Of a DNA stretch of 64,000 bases, positions 33,063-45,430 are shown one piece after another. The notes below the pieces were generated by a model. It was not told the DNA's origin. It did no database searches and saw nothing but the letters and a program-made list of their open reading frames with translations. Position numbers and translations under genes: made by a program. This DNA comes from Aspidapion aeneum (lineage: Eukaryota > Arthropoda > Insecta > Coleoptera > Brentidae), in NCBI GenBank assembly GCA_963576565.1, contig OY755042.1, positions 97,086,185 to 97,150,184 of the forward strand. The letters run 5' to 3'. The stretch's first letter is position 1, and the number at the start of each line of letters is the position of its first letter.

Positions 33063-33870
33063 TGCGGATAGTCTGAATAATATAACATGATAAGACGATA
33101 ATTTACACTCAGCTAAGTATTGAGGGGGGGGGGGGTCTTTGTTTCTTCATACACCACTGGCGTCGCTAAATTCATGAGTCCTTTAAAAACAAATTTTATA
33201 TTGTCCAAAATATTTACTGAGACCAATTTAAATCAAAATATCCTTATAATGATCGTTTGTTTGGGGAATTAAATATCGCGTCTAGACCGGATACTCCGCG
33301 TCTGGCACTAATATTAATGAGCACCTCTCTTTATCTTTTCCCCTCTCTTTCTCTCTCTTCCATAATAACAGTTACCACCAGGGTCAGGTCAATTTTTTTT
33401 TTAAATATTTTTGAAAAATTCTCATTGAATTAGAACCATAACAAGTAAAGTTTTATGAATGACTTTCTTTATCTCGTCTTTTTATGATTTTTAAAAAATT
33501 ATATTATTTAAATCTGGTAATTTGGTTATAATAATTTCAGAGTGTCACAAAAAATCTGTTATTGTATACATTCAATCTGATGCCCCAATCAGCAGGTTCC
33601 TCAAAACTGACTAGCTGATTGTGTTAGCTTTTTCAAGTGTTTAACAAAAATTTTATGTAACAAATTCAAACTTCTTGAAAATTTTAGATTTTATTCCTGC
33701 TACCTACTTATTTTTCGTGACCGTTTTTGGTTATCAAAACTGTTTTCAGTTTGTGTAAATTCAGATAAGAACATAATTATATAATATTATTTAGCCACAA
33801 AGTATAATTTAAAAAAATGTTTTTGTTACAAAATTAGGTCAGTTTGAGATAACATCAATACAATTACCTA
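33063..33870. other. No recognised features
   Basis: G-run near 33123-33135, pyrimidine-rich CTCTCTTTCTCTCTC near 33340. Otherwise unremarkable A+T-rich sequence. Confidence 0.4.
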
Positions 33871-35799
33871 CGGGTCCTCATAGTTTATCATAAAGGACAA
33901 ATAAAAAATCGTTTAAGATCATAAAGGAAAATAACATAGGAGTCCTATGTTAAAAACGGAATTATTAATAACCGGACATTATCAAAAACGTCATTCTTCA
34001 AAACAAGACAAGAGCAAAATCGAAGTTCTGTCTAACGTCTTTTATTAAAACCGGACAAAATCAAAAAGAACAAAGTCATAAAAAGGGGTGGGGCCTACCT
34101 TGGGCCGTCCTTTACTGCAATTTATTTACTGCAATTTATTTACTGCCACGTCTAGAGAAAATACCGAATCTACATAGGGATTGAATTAGCACATAGGGCA
34201 CTTTTATTAAGCAAGGCCCATCGTTAAAAAGTGACAGGTGTTGGACCCTAGGTTAGGATTCATTAGCAATTATTTGACCAAGAGGTTCAGTTCGGTTCGG
34301 TCCAGTGCGGTGCAGTTAACACCGATTTCAAAGACAGGAGAGCTAATTAAAGGAAAAAAACAAACATTTTAATTTTTTTGTGTATTTTTGGGTCCAAAAA
34401 CAACAATATTATTTGTTCCCGATTGTTCGTGCAACTTTAATTTTAAATTCAAATTTTGCGCCAAATTCCCGTATTCGGAAAACCCACACAATTTCAATTT
34501 TGATTGGCACAAGCAAAACGCCAGTGCCATCTACGAAAAATGAATCTGCGCAAAAAGGCGTAACTAAAAAGATTCGTCTGTCGTATTCTATCGAGATCAC
34601 CACGCAGCATGGTGATAAATTCTATTAACCAAAAAATCCAATAACATTCTTAGAAAATCAAACTAAACCATTACACAAACAAGTGATTCTAGTGTGGATC
34701 GACTGCAACGACTGGGCCAGCGAGAGGAGCTCCTCTGGACGACGGAAACAGCTGAAGAGGTGAGTGCCAATCCTCTATATTGTCTTTGTGTGGCTCGGAA
34801 AAATTAGTATTTTTACGTCGTCCTTTTAAGGATTTTTGCACGCAGATTTTATAAAACGACCAGCGCTTACAGTCCCGCAGCTCTACCAACCTCAAAACAT
34901 CAACACCGATTTCAATTTGCCGCCAAACTTCCCTTAGACCGATTTGTATGAGAGGAAGAGAGACGGAACCAGTATACATAAAAAAAGGAGAGTGTTGCTC
35001 ATGCTAGGCCCGGCCCCTTTTTATGATTTTGTCCTTTTTGATTTCGTCCTGTTTTGTTAAAAGACGTTACACAGAGCTTCGATTTTGTTCTTGTCTTGTT
35101 TTGATGAATGACGTTTTTGTATAATGTCCGGCTATTAAGAGTTCCGTTTGTGTCATGGGACTACTGTAACATTTTCATTTATGATCTTAGACGATTTTGT
35201 TTTTGCATTTAATAATACACATAATATTATTGTTTTTGGACGCAAAAGCACACAAAAAAATAAAAATATCCGTTTTTTTTCCTCCCCTATCTTTGGAGAG
35301 GTTGATATCGCTGTTAACCGAACCGAACCGAACCGAACCGAACCGAACCGAGCCGAACCGAACTGAACCGAACCGAACCTCTTGGTCAATTAATTGCAGA
35401 TGAATCCTAACCTAAGGTCCTCACCTAACCTTTTTTAAGGATGGGCCTTTGATTAATGAAAACGTCGTATGTGCTATAGCAATCCCTATGTAGATACGGC
35501 GTTTTCTTTAGGTATGGCTGTAAAAGAAATTGCAGTGAAGGACGCTTCAATTGCATAGCAATATCAGAACTGCTCTTCTTTAGGTGAACGTCACCAGCTA
35601 GGCCAGACCCCTTTTTATCATTTTGTCTTTTTTGAATTTGTCCGGTTTTGATAAAAGACGTTATACACAACTTTGATTTTGCTCTTGTCTTGTTTTGTAG
35701 AATGACGTTTTGTTTTTGATAATGTCCGGTTATTAATAATTCCGTTTTTAACGTAGGACTGTTTTTTATTTGTCGTTTATGAAAAACTATGGGGGCCCC
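33871..35799. mobile_element. Large inverted-repeat element with phrase-like arms
   Basis: Left arm 33871-34360 and right arm 35290-35799 are inverted to each other over about 450 bases: outer CATAGTTT...GACAAATAAAAAA, middle AAAACCGGACAAAATCAAAA and AAAACAAGACAAGAGCAAAA, inner AACCTAGGTTAGGATTCAT-like and a CCGAA/TTCGG-rich tract. A third, partial copy of the middle phrases lies inside at 35005-35175. The (CCGAA)n run at 35318-35379 expanded in the right arm only. The interior (34380-34980) has unrecognised short frames. Confidence 0.75.
35318..35379. repeat. (CCGAA)n microsatellite
   Basis: About 12 units with point variants (GAGCC, GAACT). Confidence 0.95.
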
Positions 35800-35875
35800 G
35801 TTATGCAGGTAAAACTGCCTTCTTCCCGGGGGTTGTCATTACAAAAATAATTCTGCTGTCTAAATATACGTATAG

Positions 35876-36040
35876 TAGCGCACCCAGGAATATCTTTTTG
35901 CGGGGTGGGTCGAAACCCCATGATGTCGTATTTCAATTACTTTTTTTGTTTTATTTATGAAATATGTGAAAAAAACCTAATTATTAGAGGCTTGGGCGTG
36001 GGGGGGGGGGAGGGGTGGCGTTCGGTCCCGTATGATCACA
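35876..36040. mobile_element. G-rich MITE relic
   Basis: GTAGCGCACCCAGGAATATC matches the left end of 14086-14257. Then GGGTCGAAACCCCATGATGT, the core TTTATGAAATATGTGAAAAA, GAGGCTTGGGCGTGG and a G-run. The right terminus is degraded. Confidence 0.65.
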
Positions 36041-36522
36041 TAACCGCGATAATAAATGTTTATTTAAATTTTTATTAAAGTAAAAATAATTTTATGAATT
36101 ATAAACTGGAAAATATTGTTTTACTATTAAAATATTAGATCAAGCACCTAAAAATCGTAAAATTTTGAAAAAAGTAAAAAAAAAAATCATTTTTTTCAAT
36201 CCACACTGAACGGCTCGTATACGATCTAACGTCAAGCGCACCGAACCGAACCGATACAGACTGACACTGCGAAAACGGCTGTCTGTAGTCTCCCCGTGTC
36301 CAAACTAACCCCACCCTCCCCTATATGTAATAAACCGCAGGAATCCAACAAATTCGGATTAAAACGTAACAGTGGCAAAAATTTCTCGCCAAATCTTAAA
36401 TAATGTGAGACAACCACAACAATAATTTCAACGACCTTGTCGTGAACTTGAACTTGATGAACACATGCGTTTATTTATATCTATTTTGTATTTTTTATAA
36501 CCACAGGGTATTCCCTCTCTTA

Positions 36523-36662
36523 GGGCTTGTTCTTAAATTACGCAACGTAAAAATTCAAGAGTTTTGACCCCCTTCTCCTCTTCGTAACACCTTCAAAAAA
36601 TATAAAGTATAACGCAAGCCCCCCCCCACCACTACAGTGTTACGTAATTTAATAATGGTCCC
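36523..36662. mobile_element. MITE, GGGMYTTGTTCTTAAATTACG-like ends
   Basis: Left GGGCTTGTTCTTAAATTACG and right inverted GGGACCATTATTAAATTACG, with a C-run in the middle. No clear target duplication. Confidence 0.6.
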
Positions 36663-38038
36663 TTATGCCGCGTGAACAAGGTCACATCTAGGGGTATAAA
36701 TTTCAATAAAAAGAGACCGCGATACGCCCGAGTCCCGCAGAAAGCTTTGCAGCGTTGTCAAAGGTAACCTTGATAAATTACTACAGGCGCACGCTGTCTC
36801 ACTCGTTAAGGGGCGGACAATCTGAAACAATTTTTAGGGCGAGAATTATTACTTGTCAGCATACAAGAAGTGGACTATTAAAACCGTGAACATTTTATTT
36901 TGAAAATTTTGTTATATGTGAGTTATTTAGTTCTTAAAACACCTAGATCGGATAATGAAATAAATTTTCTGTCTCAATACACAATAACTCAAGAACACCT
37001 CAAACGATTTTAACCCAATAAAATATACAAGTTTTGTGTTGGCCCTAGATTTTGGTTTAAAAAAAGGGTTAGTTAAAAGTATTATTTAACCAATTTTATC
37101 TTAAAACTATTAACTTTACTATCAACTTTTCTTGTTGTATCGATTTTTGTTTAAAAATGTTCCTTTTTTATTTAAAACATTTTGCCTGTGGCGCATGTCG
37201 CCTGCAAGCACTTAAAGTAACATCACTTCAATATTTTCTGAAAACTTTCGTTTTTAGTTTAAAAGGCATTACTACTCATAATTATGATATTTGTCTTAAA
37301 AAAGTACTAAATGAGCTCCGTGGAACTACTTTTGAGGTTCAATACCACCTCTGCCGCCCCGCTAAAGTCTCGACCACCCTCCCGCGTCCTGTAACCACGC
37401 TGCGTTCACTGTGGTCTACCATTATCTTTGTTAGGGTTAGAATAAAAATGCATTAAAAAAAACCTAAAATTAAATATAAGTTAGCTTACCAATAAACTGT
37501 GGTGTAAAAAAATTGGCTTTAGTGAATGTGAAACGAAAATCAATCACAAGAATAACACTTTAAAATTCTGTTTGTTTGTAAAAGAAAATGAATTATTTAC
37601 ATTTAGGAACAAGCAGAATTTTAAGGTATTATTCTGGTTGTTTATCATCCCGTTTGCTGAATGCACTTACATAAAACTGAAAAGTTGACTTTTCGCGAAC
37701 CAAGTAGCGGATTATACTGATATTTTCGCTAAACTGGCAACGTTGGTCTGTTCTCCCATGCAATTCCTTTTAGCCCATACAAAAATCCTACCCCTAGATA
37801 GAAGGCTGGCCACGAGGTATATCCAAATAGAGGAAACGACACGCAACTACCAGAAAAAAAACGTTATTTCTTTTTAAATTACTTAGGATTTTAAAAAAAT
37901 TTACTCAACTGTAAATTTTAACTTAACGTTAGCAGTGCAAAACCAGTTTTAAAAAAAATTTGACGGTATCTCAAAAAATAAAAGAACCATAAATTTTAAA
38001 AAAGGCTTTTTTCAAGTCTATGAAGTAAACAGTATATA
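36663..38038. other. Unassigned; possible TATA promoter near 36695
   Basis: GGGGTATAAATTTC (TATAAA at 36695-36700) lies in a short GC-richer stretch, and AAAG|GTAACC follows about 65 bases later. No recognised coding. The frame at 37157-37456 (+) matches nothing I know. Confidence 0.2.
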
Positions 38039-39777
38039 CAGTCGAACCTCTATAACTCGAACCTGAAGGGACAACCAAAACAGTTCGAGTTATGGAGAGT
38101 TCGAGTTATAGAAACTTGAGTTACATAGGTTAAAATACATGTAAAAAGTGCAGGGACCCCTTAAAAGGTTCGAGTTATAGAGGGGTTCGAGTTATAGAGG
38201 TTCGAGCAAGGCCAACACAAAAATAGAGGCCACGACCCTGAAATAATCAGCTGTTCTCCCGGGGCTGAATTTTACATTGGGTCTTATGGGAGGGCAGATG
38301 TTTTTTTATGATATTATCAAAATGGCACTACAGATTTCCTCAAAATTTCAGTGAAATATTCTCAGACACCATCCCGATATTCCACCAAAGGTTTGTCAGG
38401 AAGCAACATGATTTAAAGGTTAAAATCTTCAAGATTTAGCATTCCTTATTTTGAATTCAAATTACCCGCCATGTAACACATGCCAACTGTTATATTTGAC
38501 CAAGGCCAACACAAAAATAGAGGCCACGACCCTGAAAAAATCAGCTGTTCTCCCGGGGCTGAATTTTATATTGGGTCTTAAGGGAGGTCAGACGTTTTTT
38601 TATGATATTTTCAAAATGGCACTACAGATTTCCGCAAAATTTCAGTGAAATATTCTCAGACACCATCCCGATAATCCACCAAAGGTTTGTAAGGAAGCAA
38701 CATGATTAAAAGGTTAAAATCTTCAAGATTTAGCATTCCTTATTTTGAATTCAAATTACCCGCCATGTACCACATGCCAACTGTTATATTTGACATGTAT
38801 TTGACTTTGTCATATGTGATGGTCACATTCGCTTCTACTTTAAACTTAATTTTTGTGTGAGTTAATGAAGCGGCTATGAAAAATTAGGGCTTACTATACA
38901 TTTAAAAAAAATTGTTCTGCGAGAATATAGTAAAAACAATCTCAAAAACGGCTTTATTTAAAAAAAAAATCAAATATCCATGAACCGTCATTCCAACTTC
39001 AATATGTTAAAGACAATCAGCTGTGTCGTAACGTGACCATCAAAAAAAAGTCAGCCCCGGATGTGACGTCAACAAAGTGGAGGATCGTGGCCCGTCCATT
39101 TTGATAGCCCTGTGTGAGCTAATGAAGCGGCTATGAAAAATTAGGGCTTACTATACATTTAAAAAAAATTGTTCTTCCAGAATAAAGTAAAAACAATCTC
39201 AAAAACGGCTTTATTAAAAAAAAATCAAATATCCATGAAACGTCATTCCAACTTCAATATTTTAAAGACAATCAGCTGTGTCGTAACGTGACCATCAAAA
39301 AAAAAATCAGCCCCGGATGTGACGTCAACAAAGTGGAGGATCGTGGCCCGTCCATTTTGATAGCCCTGGATTTAGCCTTCCTTATTTTGAATTCAAATTA
39401 CCCGCCATGTACCACATCCCAACGGTTATATTTGACATGTATTTGACTTTGTCATCTGTGATTGTCACATTCGCTTCTGCTTTAAACTTAATTTTTGTGT
39501 GAGCTAATGAAGCGACTATGAAAAATTAGGGATTACTATACATTAAAAAAAAATTGCCCTGCCAGAATAAAGTAAAAACAATCTCAAAAACGGCTTTATT
39601 TTTAAAAAAATAAAATATTCATGAACCGTCATTCCAACTTCAATATTTTAAAGACAATCAGCTGTGTCGTTACGTGACCATCAAAAAAAAATCAGCCCCG
39701 GATGTGATGTCAACAAAGTGGAGGATCGTGGCCCGTTCATTTTGATAGCCCTGGTTCGAGTTAGAGAGGTTCGACTG
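38039..39777. mobile_element. pogo/Tigger-like MITE, interrupted
   Basis: Ends CAGTCGAACCTCTATAACTC and, inverted, CAGTCGAACCTCTCTAACTC, with TA on both sides (38037-38038 and 39778-39779). Internal repeats of GTTCGAGTTATAGAG. Carries a 1.5-kb insertion (38217-39753); the uninterrupted MITE would be about 195 bp. Confidence 0.85.
38217..39753. mobile_element. CA...TG TIR element, internally amplified
   Basis: Flanked by GTTCGAG (38210-38216 and 39754-39760). Composed of a 284-bp 5' piece (38217-38500), a complete 612-bp unit (38501-39112, equal in extent to the solo element at 50294-50904), and two 3' pieces (39113-39368 and 39369-39753), all in the same orientation. Ends CAAGGCCAACACAAAAATAG and, inverted, CAGGGCTATCAAAATGGACG, with GGCCACGAYCCT inside both. 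Non-coding. Confidence 0.88.
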
Positions 39778-40157
39778 TATGTTTATTGAACATTTATCTA
39801 ATGGGAGATATTTAAAAACACTACTCTTATTTTTCAGGTGGCATTCAAACTCTCCATTCTGCGCTTTCTGGTATGTACAACAGTTTATACGATTATATAT
39901 GATAATTGCTATAGTGATCATGAAGATTCTGCTTAGAAAGAGAAAAACTAATTTAGCAGGTGTTAAATAAAAATAGAAACATAAGGGCGTACCCCGATCT
40001 CTGCAAAACGCGACGCGAGAAGGAAGTAAGAATTGAGTTTTTAAAAACCTTGCTAACTTCTTTCTGGGGCATTAGGCCGGCGTTAAAATTTACTACCGAA
40101 GAAACAGGAAACCGGTTTCGGTCATCTTGGTGAAAGTGAAAACCACATAGTTTTAAC

Positions 40158-41454
40158 CAGGTTTGGATGGGCTCAAACAAACCGGGCCCTGCAATTTTTT
40201 TTTATTCGGCCCTCGTTTCGGCACAAAAATTTTACGGCAAAGGAAACAAAGCCATATTGTGTTATTTTTGTTTTTGATATTATGGAGGTTTTGTTATTAA
40301 ATAACATGCTAATTTTAAAGGATGTAATTTGCATTTTGAGAAAAAAAAACTTCATATAAACATATGTATGCATGTCCTAAACATACTAAGTTGTGAGCTA
40401 CAAGGTGTTTAAAGACTTTCAGAAAATCTCCTTTTTTTATTAATATCGTCATATGTATGTTGGTAAAGTTTGATATTCTGTATGCCTATATTAAGTATCT
40501 ATTAACATAATTAATATCTATTTTTTTCACAAAATGAAAACTCAAAAACAAAATAAACACGTACAAAATTTCAACATACAACAGCACTGCCCCCGTTAGG
40601 TAAAAGGCTGTAAGTAATTTTTTTTCGAATTTAGGTTTTTAGTCTCGACGGATTTTCCATGATCTCCTATGTAATAAAATTTAAAAAAAAACATAAAAAA
40701 AACATATGGCAGTAACTGTAGTACTGCCTTATGAACAATTAAAACGTTTAAATCGTTTTTTTTCCGAACCACACTTTCGTCACTTGCGCCCTTTTAACTA
40801 CCGGGAGCAGAGCAGGTATGCTAATTTTTCATATGGTAACGACTTTTTTAATAATGAACTTGATGCTGCAATTTTATCTATGATCTCCTTAATTTGAATT
40901 GGACCCGAACCGAACCGATTTTTCAATCGGATAATCGATTTCTTAGATTTTTTATGTATTTTAGCACCAACATTGATCTTTCGCAACTAAGATATAAGAT
41001 ATTGGCAAGGCCGTACCGAATGGGGAGATCAGGGGTATCAATCCCCACCAAAATAGTCAAAAGAAGAGATTTCACAACAACACAAATAAGAAAAAAAAAT
41101 GGACAATATTTTTATTACATTTTTTTAATCTCCCGATTTTTTCTTCTGGATATTGCTATTGTAAAAAGATATTAATAAGTTAGTGCCATTATCACATTAT
41201 CTCCTTGATACATTATATTTATTTTATTATAAAAGTAACTGTAACTGTAACATTCAAACGAGTAACGCAGGCCTGGAGTTACTACATACCGATTTTTTAA
41301 ATTTAAATGTTTTAATTAGTTTGTTTGTCAAATATACAAAAATAAATATTAATAATTTGGAATAAATAAATCGGGCCTGCGGCCTAACCGGCACTAAATT
41401 GTACCGGCCCACCGGGCATTTGCCCGGTTGCCCGCCTGTCCCATCCAACCCCTG
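40158..41454. mobile_element. hAT-type element, 1.3 kb
   Basis: Ends CAGGTTTGGATGGG and, inverted, CAGGGGTTGGATGGG, with a perfect 8-bp duplication GTTTTAAC (40150-40157 and 41455-41462). The right subterminal region is GC-rich (CGGCCCACCGGGCATTTGCC). Short frames inside (40706-40897 and 40894-41175, both plus) are unrecognised; no hAT domain can be read, so it is probably non-autonomous. Confidence 0.88.
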
Positions 41455-41747
41455 GTTTTAACAAGTTTCCAAGAAAGCATTTAATAGTATAACAGTATAT
41501 TAGTATAATTCCATGCCGGCAGGGATATTTTTACACATATCTACTTATCTGTCTTTTGAAATTACACCATTGTCCGGCATATTAAATTTAAAAGATATTT
41601 CTAGTCCTATTTAATACGTTCTCTCTGTTTTTATGCCTGCTCAGTTTGTTAGTTCCCCTTCTCATGAATTTTACCAAAAAAAGTTTGTTAGTCACGTAGT
41701 TAATTCAGTAAAAGTGAAATCAACTCTCAAAATTTACTCTATATAAA

Positions 41748-41856
41748 ATGGCATATAGTTTATTGGCTTATAGTAAAAGATCGTGCCCGTGGAATAGTTT
41801 TGGAAGATTTTTTAAAACTACTGGTGATAGATCACACAATTTTGCCTTCTATTTGA
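41748..41856 (+). other. Possible short first exon
   Basis: ATG in context TAAAATGG, 36 codons beginning MAYSLLAYSKRSCPW, then A|GTAAGT. Protein-like composition, but no partner exon or domain found. Chance occurrence is quite possible. Confidence 0.15.
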
Positions 41857-42047
41857 GTAAGTCATAAGTTTTTTCGCAAACTTATATAAAAAAGTTACTA
41901 TTTTTTAATTCGTATTTAAAAAATATATCTTTGTTAGTTTTTAAGATATAAAGGTAATTTTTAGCTTCACTATAATAATTGGTGTTCTCTTGAAAACAGA
42001 AACCTCATTTACAGTTCTTCTGTAAAACTATTTTAACAATAGTTATA

Positions 42048-42874
42048 GCGTAAAACTAGGTTACTTTGCTCCACTTTTTTTGATTTAATTCGAAAAATTC
42101 AAAGAAATAACCAAAAATTATACCATAAAAAATATTTTTTTGGTTTTAATGAAAAACACATGGTATGGACATTTTTAGAAATAAAATTTCGGACTTCCAT
42201 TGTCTTTATTTATTTTAAAACACATCTCTAACCGTTATCAAGTGTGATGAACACACTTGATAACGGTTAGAGATACTTACTAACCTAAACGTCGTGTTTT
42301 AAAATAAATAAAGACAATGAAAGTCCGAAATTTTATTTCTACACAATCATTGTCTACGAGTTTCAAACAAAAGGACATTTTTATTACAAAATACTTAGTA
42401 TTATAAATATTTTTTAACTTGAAAAGTGGAGCAAAGTTTCCCATAGTCCGAGGTTACTTTGCCCCACTTTATAAAATATGAAGAAAAAACATTGGTGTTT
42501 TATATCTTGGCGCAAACTTCACACAATATTTAGTTAGCGTTTCCCCAAACATTCAAAATGGTGAATGAAAAATTTAAAAATATTGGTTGTTTAAGTTTTT
42601 ATTGCATAGAAATCGATAACTGCACTAGACACCAAATTTTTCGAGGTCAAATTTTAAAGGATTTTTAAGCTGCACTTCACTCTGGTATTAACTCGAGACG
42701 ACTAAGCGGAAAACAGCGGCTACCGCGTCTTTGAAAAGTCAAATTCGCAACGGATAATTCACGCAAGGTGGCGTTGTGGTGCATGCGCAGATTTTTAATG
42801 TGGAATATCTAAGAACTTTTTTTCGCAATGGAGCAAAGTAGGACCAGGTGGCGCAAAGTAACCTCGTTTTACGG
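42048..42874. mobile_element. TA-flanked TIR element
   Basis: Ends GCGTAAAACTAGGTTACTTT and, inverted, CCGTAAAACGAGGTTACTTT, with TA at 42046-42047 and 42875-42876. The phrase GGTTACTTTGCYCCACTTT recurs at 42450 and, inverted, at 42421. Contains a 164-bp hairpin (42177-42340). Non-coding. Confidence 0.8.
42177..42340. repeat. Long hairpin with one 19-nt bulge
   Basis: 70-base left arm (42177-42246), 5-nt loop, then a right arm identical or nearly so but interrupted by TTACTAACCTAAACGTC-like unpaired bases after the first 23 pairs. Strong potential cruciform or double-stranded RNA source. Confidence 0.92.
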
Positions 42875-43248
42875 TAAGCCAAAGTTTGTGAAAAAAAAAA
42901 AATCGCCATCTTGGATTTATGATGTCACACCGGCCCTCCTACTTAAACTGGAGGCAAACACCCGGTGACTTCAAATTGGGTGATCTATTTAATAATCTAT
43001 CTAGGGTAGTTTAAAAAATCTTCCTAAACTATCCCACGGGATACCATAGGCGTCTCAACTAATATTTTAGTGTAGACTACATGCCGGTTTTGAGCACAGG
43101 AATCCTCCTCTTGATGCCAATAAACTCAAAAATTATGACTAGTTGTTCCGAAAAACGTGCCGAATATTTAACCAAACTGCAGCCAAAAAAAAATGGATTC
43201 TAGTTATATGTCCGTCCACTTTTCATAGCGTAGACAGCTGGGTTTGGC

Positions 43249-44033
43249 CAGTGGCGGCTCGTGACGCAGGTTTCCCTCCCCCCATTTCTTATACACACAT
43301 AAAAAATAAAAATATAAAAATATGCTAATAATGTAAATACCTATTCTATAAAGAACTTACCTAAATTCAGTAAAATCAGCAAAATCAGGTCGGTAGTGAG
43401 TTCACGATGATGCAATTGCAATTTAATTTAAATTTTACTGCTTGTATGTGAGGCAAATTTGTCTATCCTTTAAATTTGTGTACCACGATTCTTTAAAATG
43501 TCGAATGTACACTTTGTCTTTAACCTTAGCCGGTTCATTTACGTTCAATATAGGGGACGGCTTTTCAGACTTCAAAAAGTATTTTTTGTCATGGTCGTTT
43601 CACCTCGAAAACGGGTTTTCCAGTAAAACACACACTGCATCGTACACAGGGAACATTATGCAAAATAATTAAAATAAAAACCAAATCAGAATAGAATATA
43701 AACATAACCAGACACTATTTCAACAATTTACGCAGGGCAACACCTAATTCTTTGCCCTGCGAGAGCAGGCGACGTTGTCATGATAACCAACGGACGGCTT
43801 CACCCCGCGGGATAACGAGTAGACACAGGCGAACGAAAATCGCTTCAACAATGCTTGTCTGTACGCCGGGCCCGCACAGAATCCGCGATGGGGAACGGTC
43901 ACTTATCGGTTAATACGTAATAAGGTTCAATTTTTTGTCTAGTCTTAGATTCTTAAATTTTTATATTATTATTTAGTCTGGAAAGAAGAAGTGAAGCGGC
44001 GCTTCACCTGCGACATTGGACGAGTCGCCACTG
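43249..44033. mobile_element. hAT-type element, CAGTGGCGRCTCGT termini
   Basis: Ends CAGTGGCGGCTCGTGACGCA and, inverted, CAGTGGCGACTCGTCCAATG. Flanks GGTTTGGC and GTTTTGGC (43241-43248 and 44034-44041) are an 8-bp duplication with one mismatch. The frame at 43442-43672 (+) is unrecognised. A 5' fragment of a relative begins near 47507 (CAGTGGCGGCTGGTGAC). Non-autonomous. Confidence 0.85.
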
Positions 44034-44199
44034 GTTTTGGCTTGGATTCCTTGGCGCGTGCAATGACTATAACCTTAAAAAAGCAACAGCTTTATGCAAT
44101 AGAGTTTTTGCTTAGAACATAAAACAACTGTCTACATTTATGCAATAAAACAGAGATTAGAAAATAAAATATAATACAACTTAACGACCGGTTTAATAT

Positions 44200-44680
44200 A
44201 ATATATTTGAAACAATGGTAAAAAGCACGCTGTAGTATGGAATAGAGACTTGTCGCGTAACAGAAAAATACAAAAATGGAAAATGTCGAAATAGATGCAA
44301 TAAGAAGATCATTGAGACTATCTAGAACAGATCATATAATAAATGAGATCATCATAAAAGAAAGAATGGGATCAAGGGAAGCATCGGAATGACATCACTA
44401 AAAGACAACTAATATGGTACGGCCATGTGTTAACGGATGAACGACAAAAAATTACCAAAGCAGATCCTAGAATGGCAACCAATAGGGCGCCGAAGAAGAG
44501 GTCGTCCTAGACTAGAATGGCAACAGTCAATCCAAAGATCAATGAGTCAAAAAAACCTGACAGAAGATAATTGTCAGGATCCAAGGAGGTGGAGAACAGG
44601 CGTCGGACAACGTAAAAAAATGTTCTAAACCGACATAGTAGGAGTAGTAGTAGAAAATAAAATCTACAAATAACTAATAA
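44200..44680 (+). pseudogene. RTE-like LINE, 3'-terminal copy C
   Basis: Broken in several frames: ...ETCRVTE near 44245, YGHV near 44420, then the open C-terminal frame 44437-44628 with KLPKQILEWQPIGRRRRGRP, LEWQQSIQRSMSQKNLTEDN and a final GVGQRKKMF. After the stop comes ACCGACATAGTAGGAGTAGTAGTAG, a short (TAG)n tail as expected for an RTE-type 3' end. It preserves the C-terminal residues missing from copy A. Confidence 0.85.
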
Positions 44681-44939
44681 CGTTTTCGATCACGACTGCT
44701 CTTGAACGCTCAGAATTTGCTCCTTGCTGGAGCAGATTTCTGTGAGAGCAACTGTCAACTGATCCCTGATTGATTCAAAACCTAAATGGGGGCGAAATCT
44801 CTAATCGAACGCACAAACCCTCATAATTTTTGTTTTTAGTTTTAAGAACATTTTTAAACAAACAAACCAACGAGTTTTAAGAATTGTGATAACGCGTGTG
44901 CACAGCAAATATCTGCATTTTCTATTTATTTTGTTGCAG

Positions 44940-45115
44940 TACACAGAAACGAACAAATTGACACGCCAAAACAATGAAAAAAGAAAGAGCGATTTCCAAA
45001 ATAGCGATTCCTTTTGAGCGATGTCCAAAACAGCAACACTCAAAACAACGACATGTGAAACAAACGACATACAAAAATCTCAAAATATAACGAAATCTTA
45101 AAACGGCGATATCCC
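44940..45115. repeat. Degenerate minisatellite (AAAACAGCGATGTCC-like)
   Basis: Eight or more loosely similar phrases: AGAGCGATTTCCAAAATAGCG, TGAGCGATGTCCAAAACAGC, AACAACGACATGTGAAAC, AACGGCGATATCCC. Same style as the terminal arrays of the foldback elements; a partner array was not found. Confidence 0.6.
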
Positions 45116-45430
45116 AAATGGTAGGCTTTTTCTTTTTCTATTATTGGGGACAACGACTTCACTTTATTTTAACATGTTAGTCTGTTGTTTTCTGTGGTGT
45201 TTTGTATATGGTTGTATACTTCTTTCGCTGTCTGTGGAATGTTAATGAGCCAGTAATTACGTGCCTACCACTTTTATTCTTACATTACTTCGCTTTTACG
45301 TTAGAAATTTTAGTCGACTTCGTCACCTCCATGCGTATTAAAATTGAGCACAAGTAGGTAGGTAAAATAATGAGGTGGTTTTGGTCCACGGTGGATAGAC
45401 TAGACCGGTGGTGTTCGGATCTTATATATA

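Noticed and set aside
35148..35403. Frames with (NRTEP)n repeats
   Set aside because: Translation of the (CCGAA)n microsatellite.
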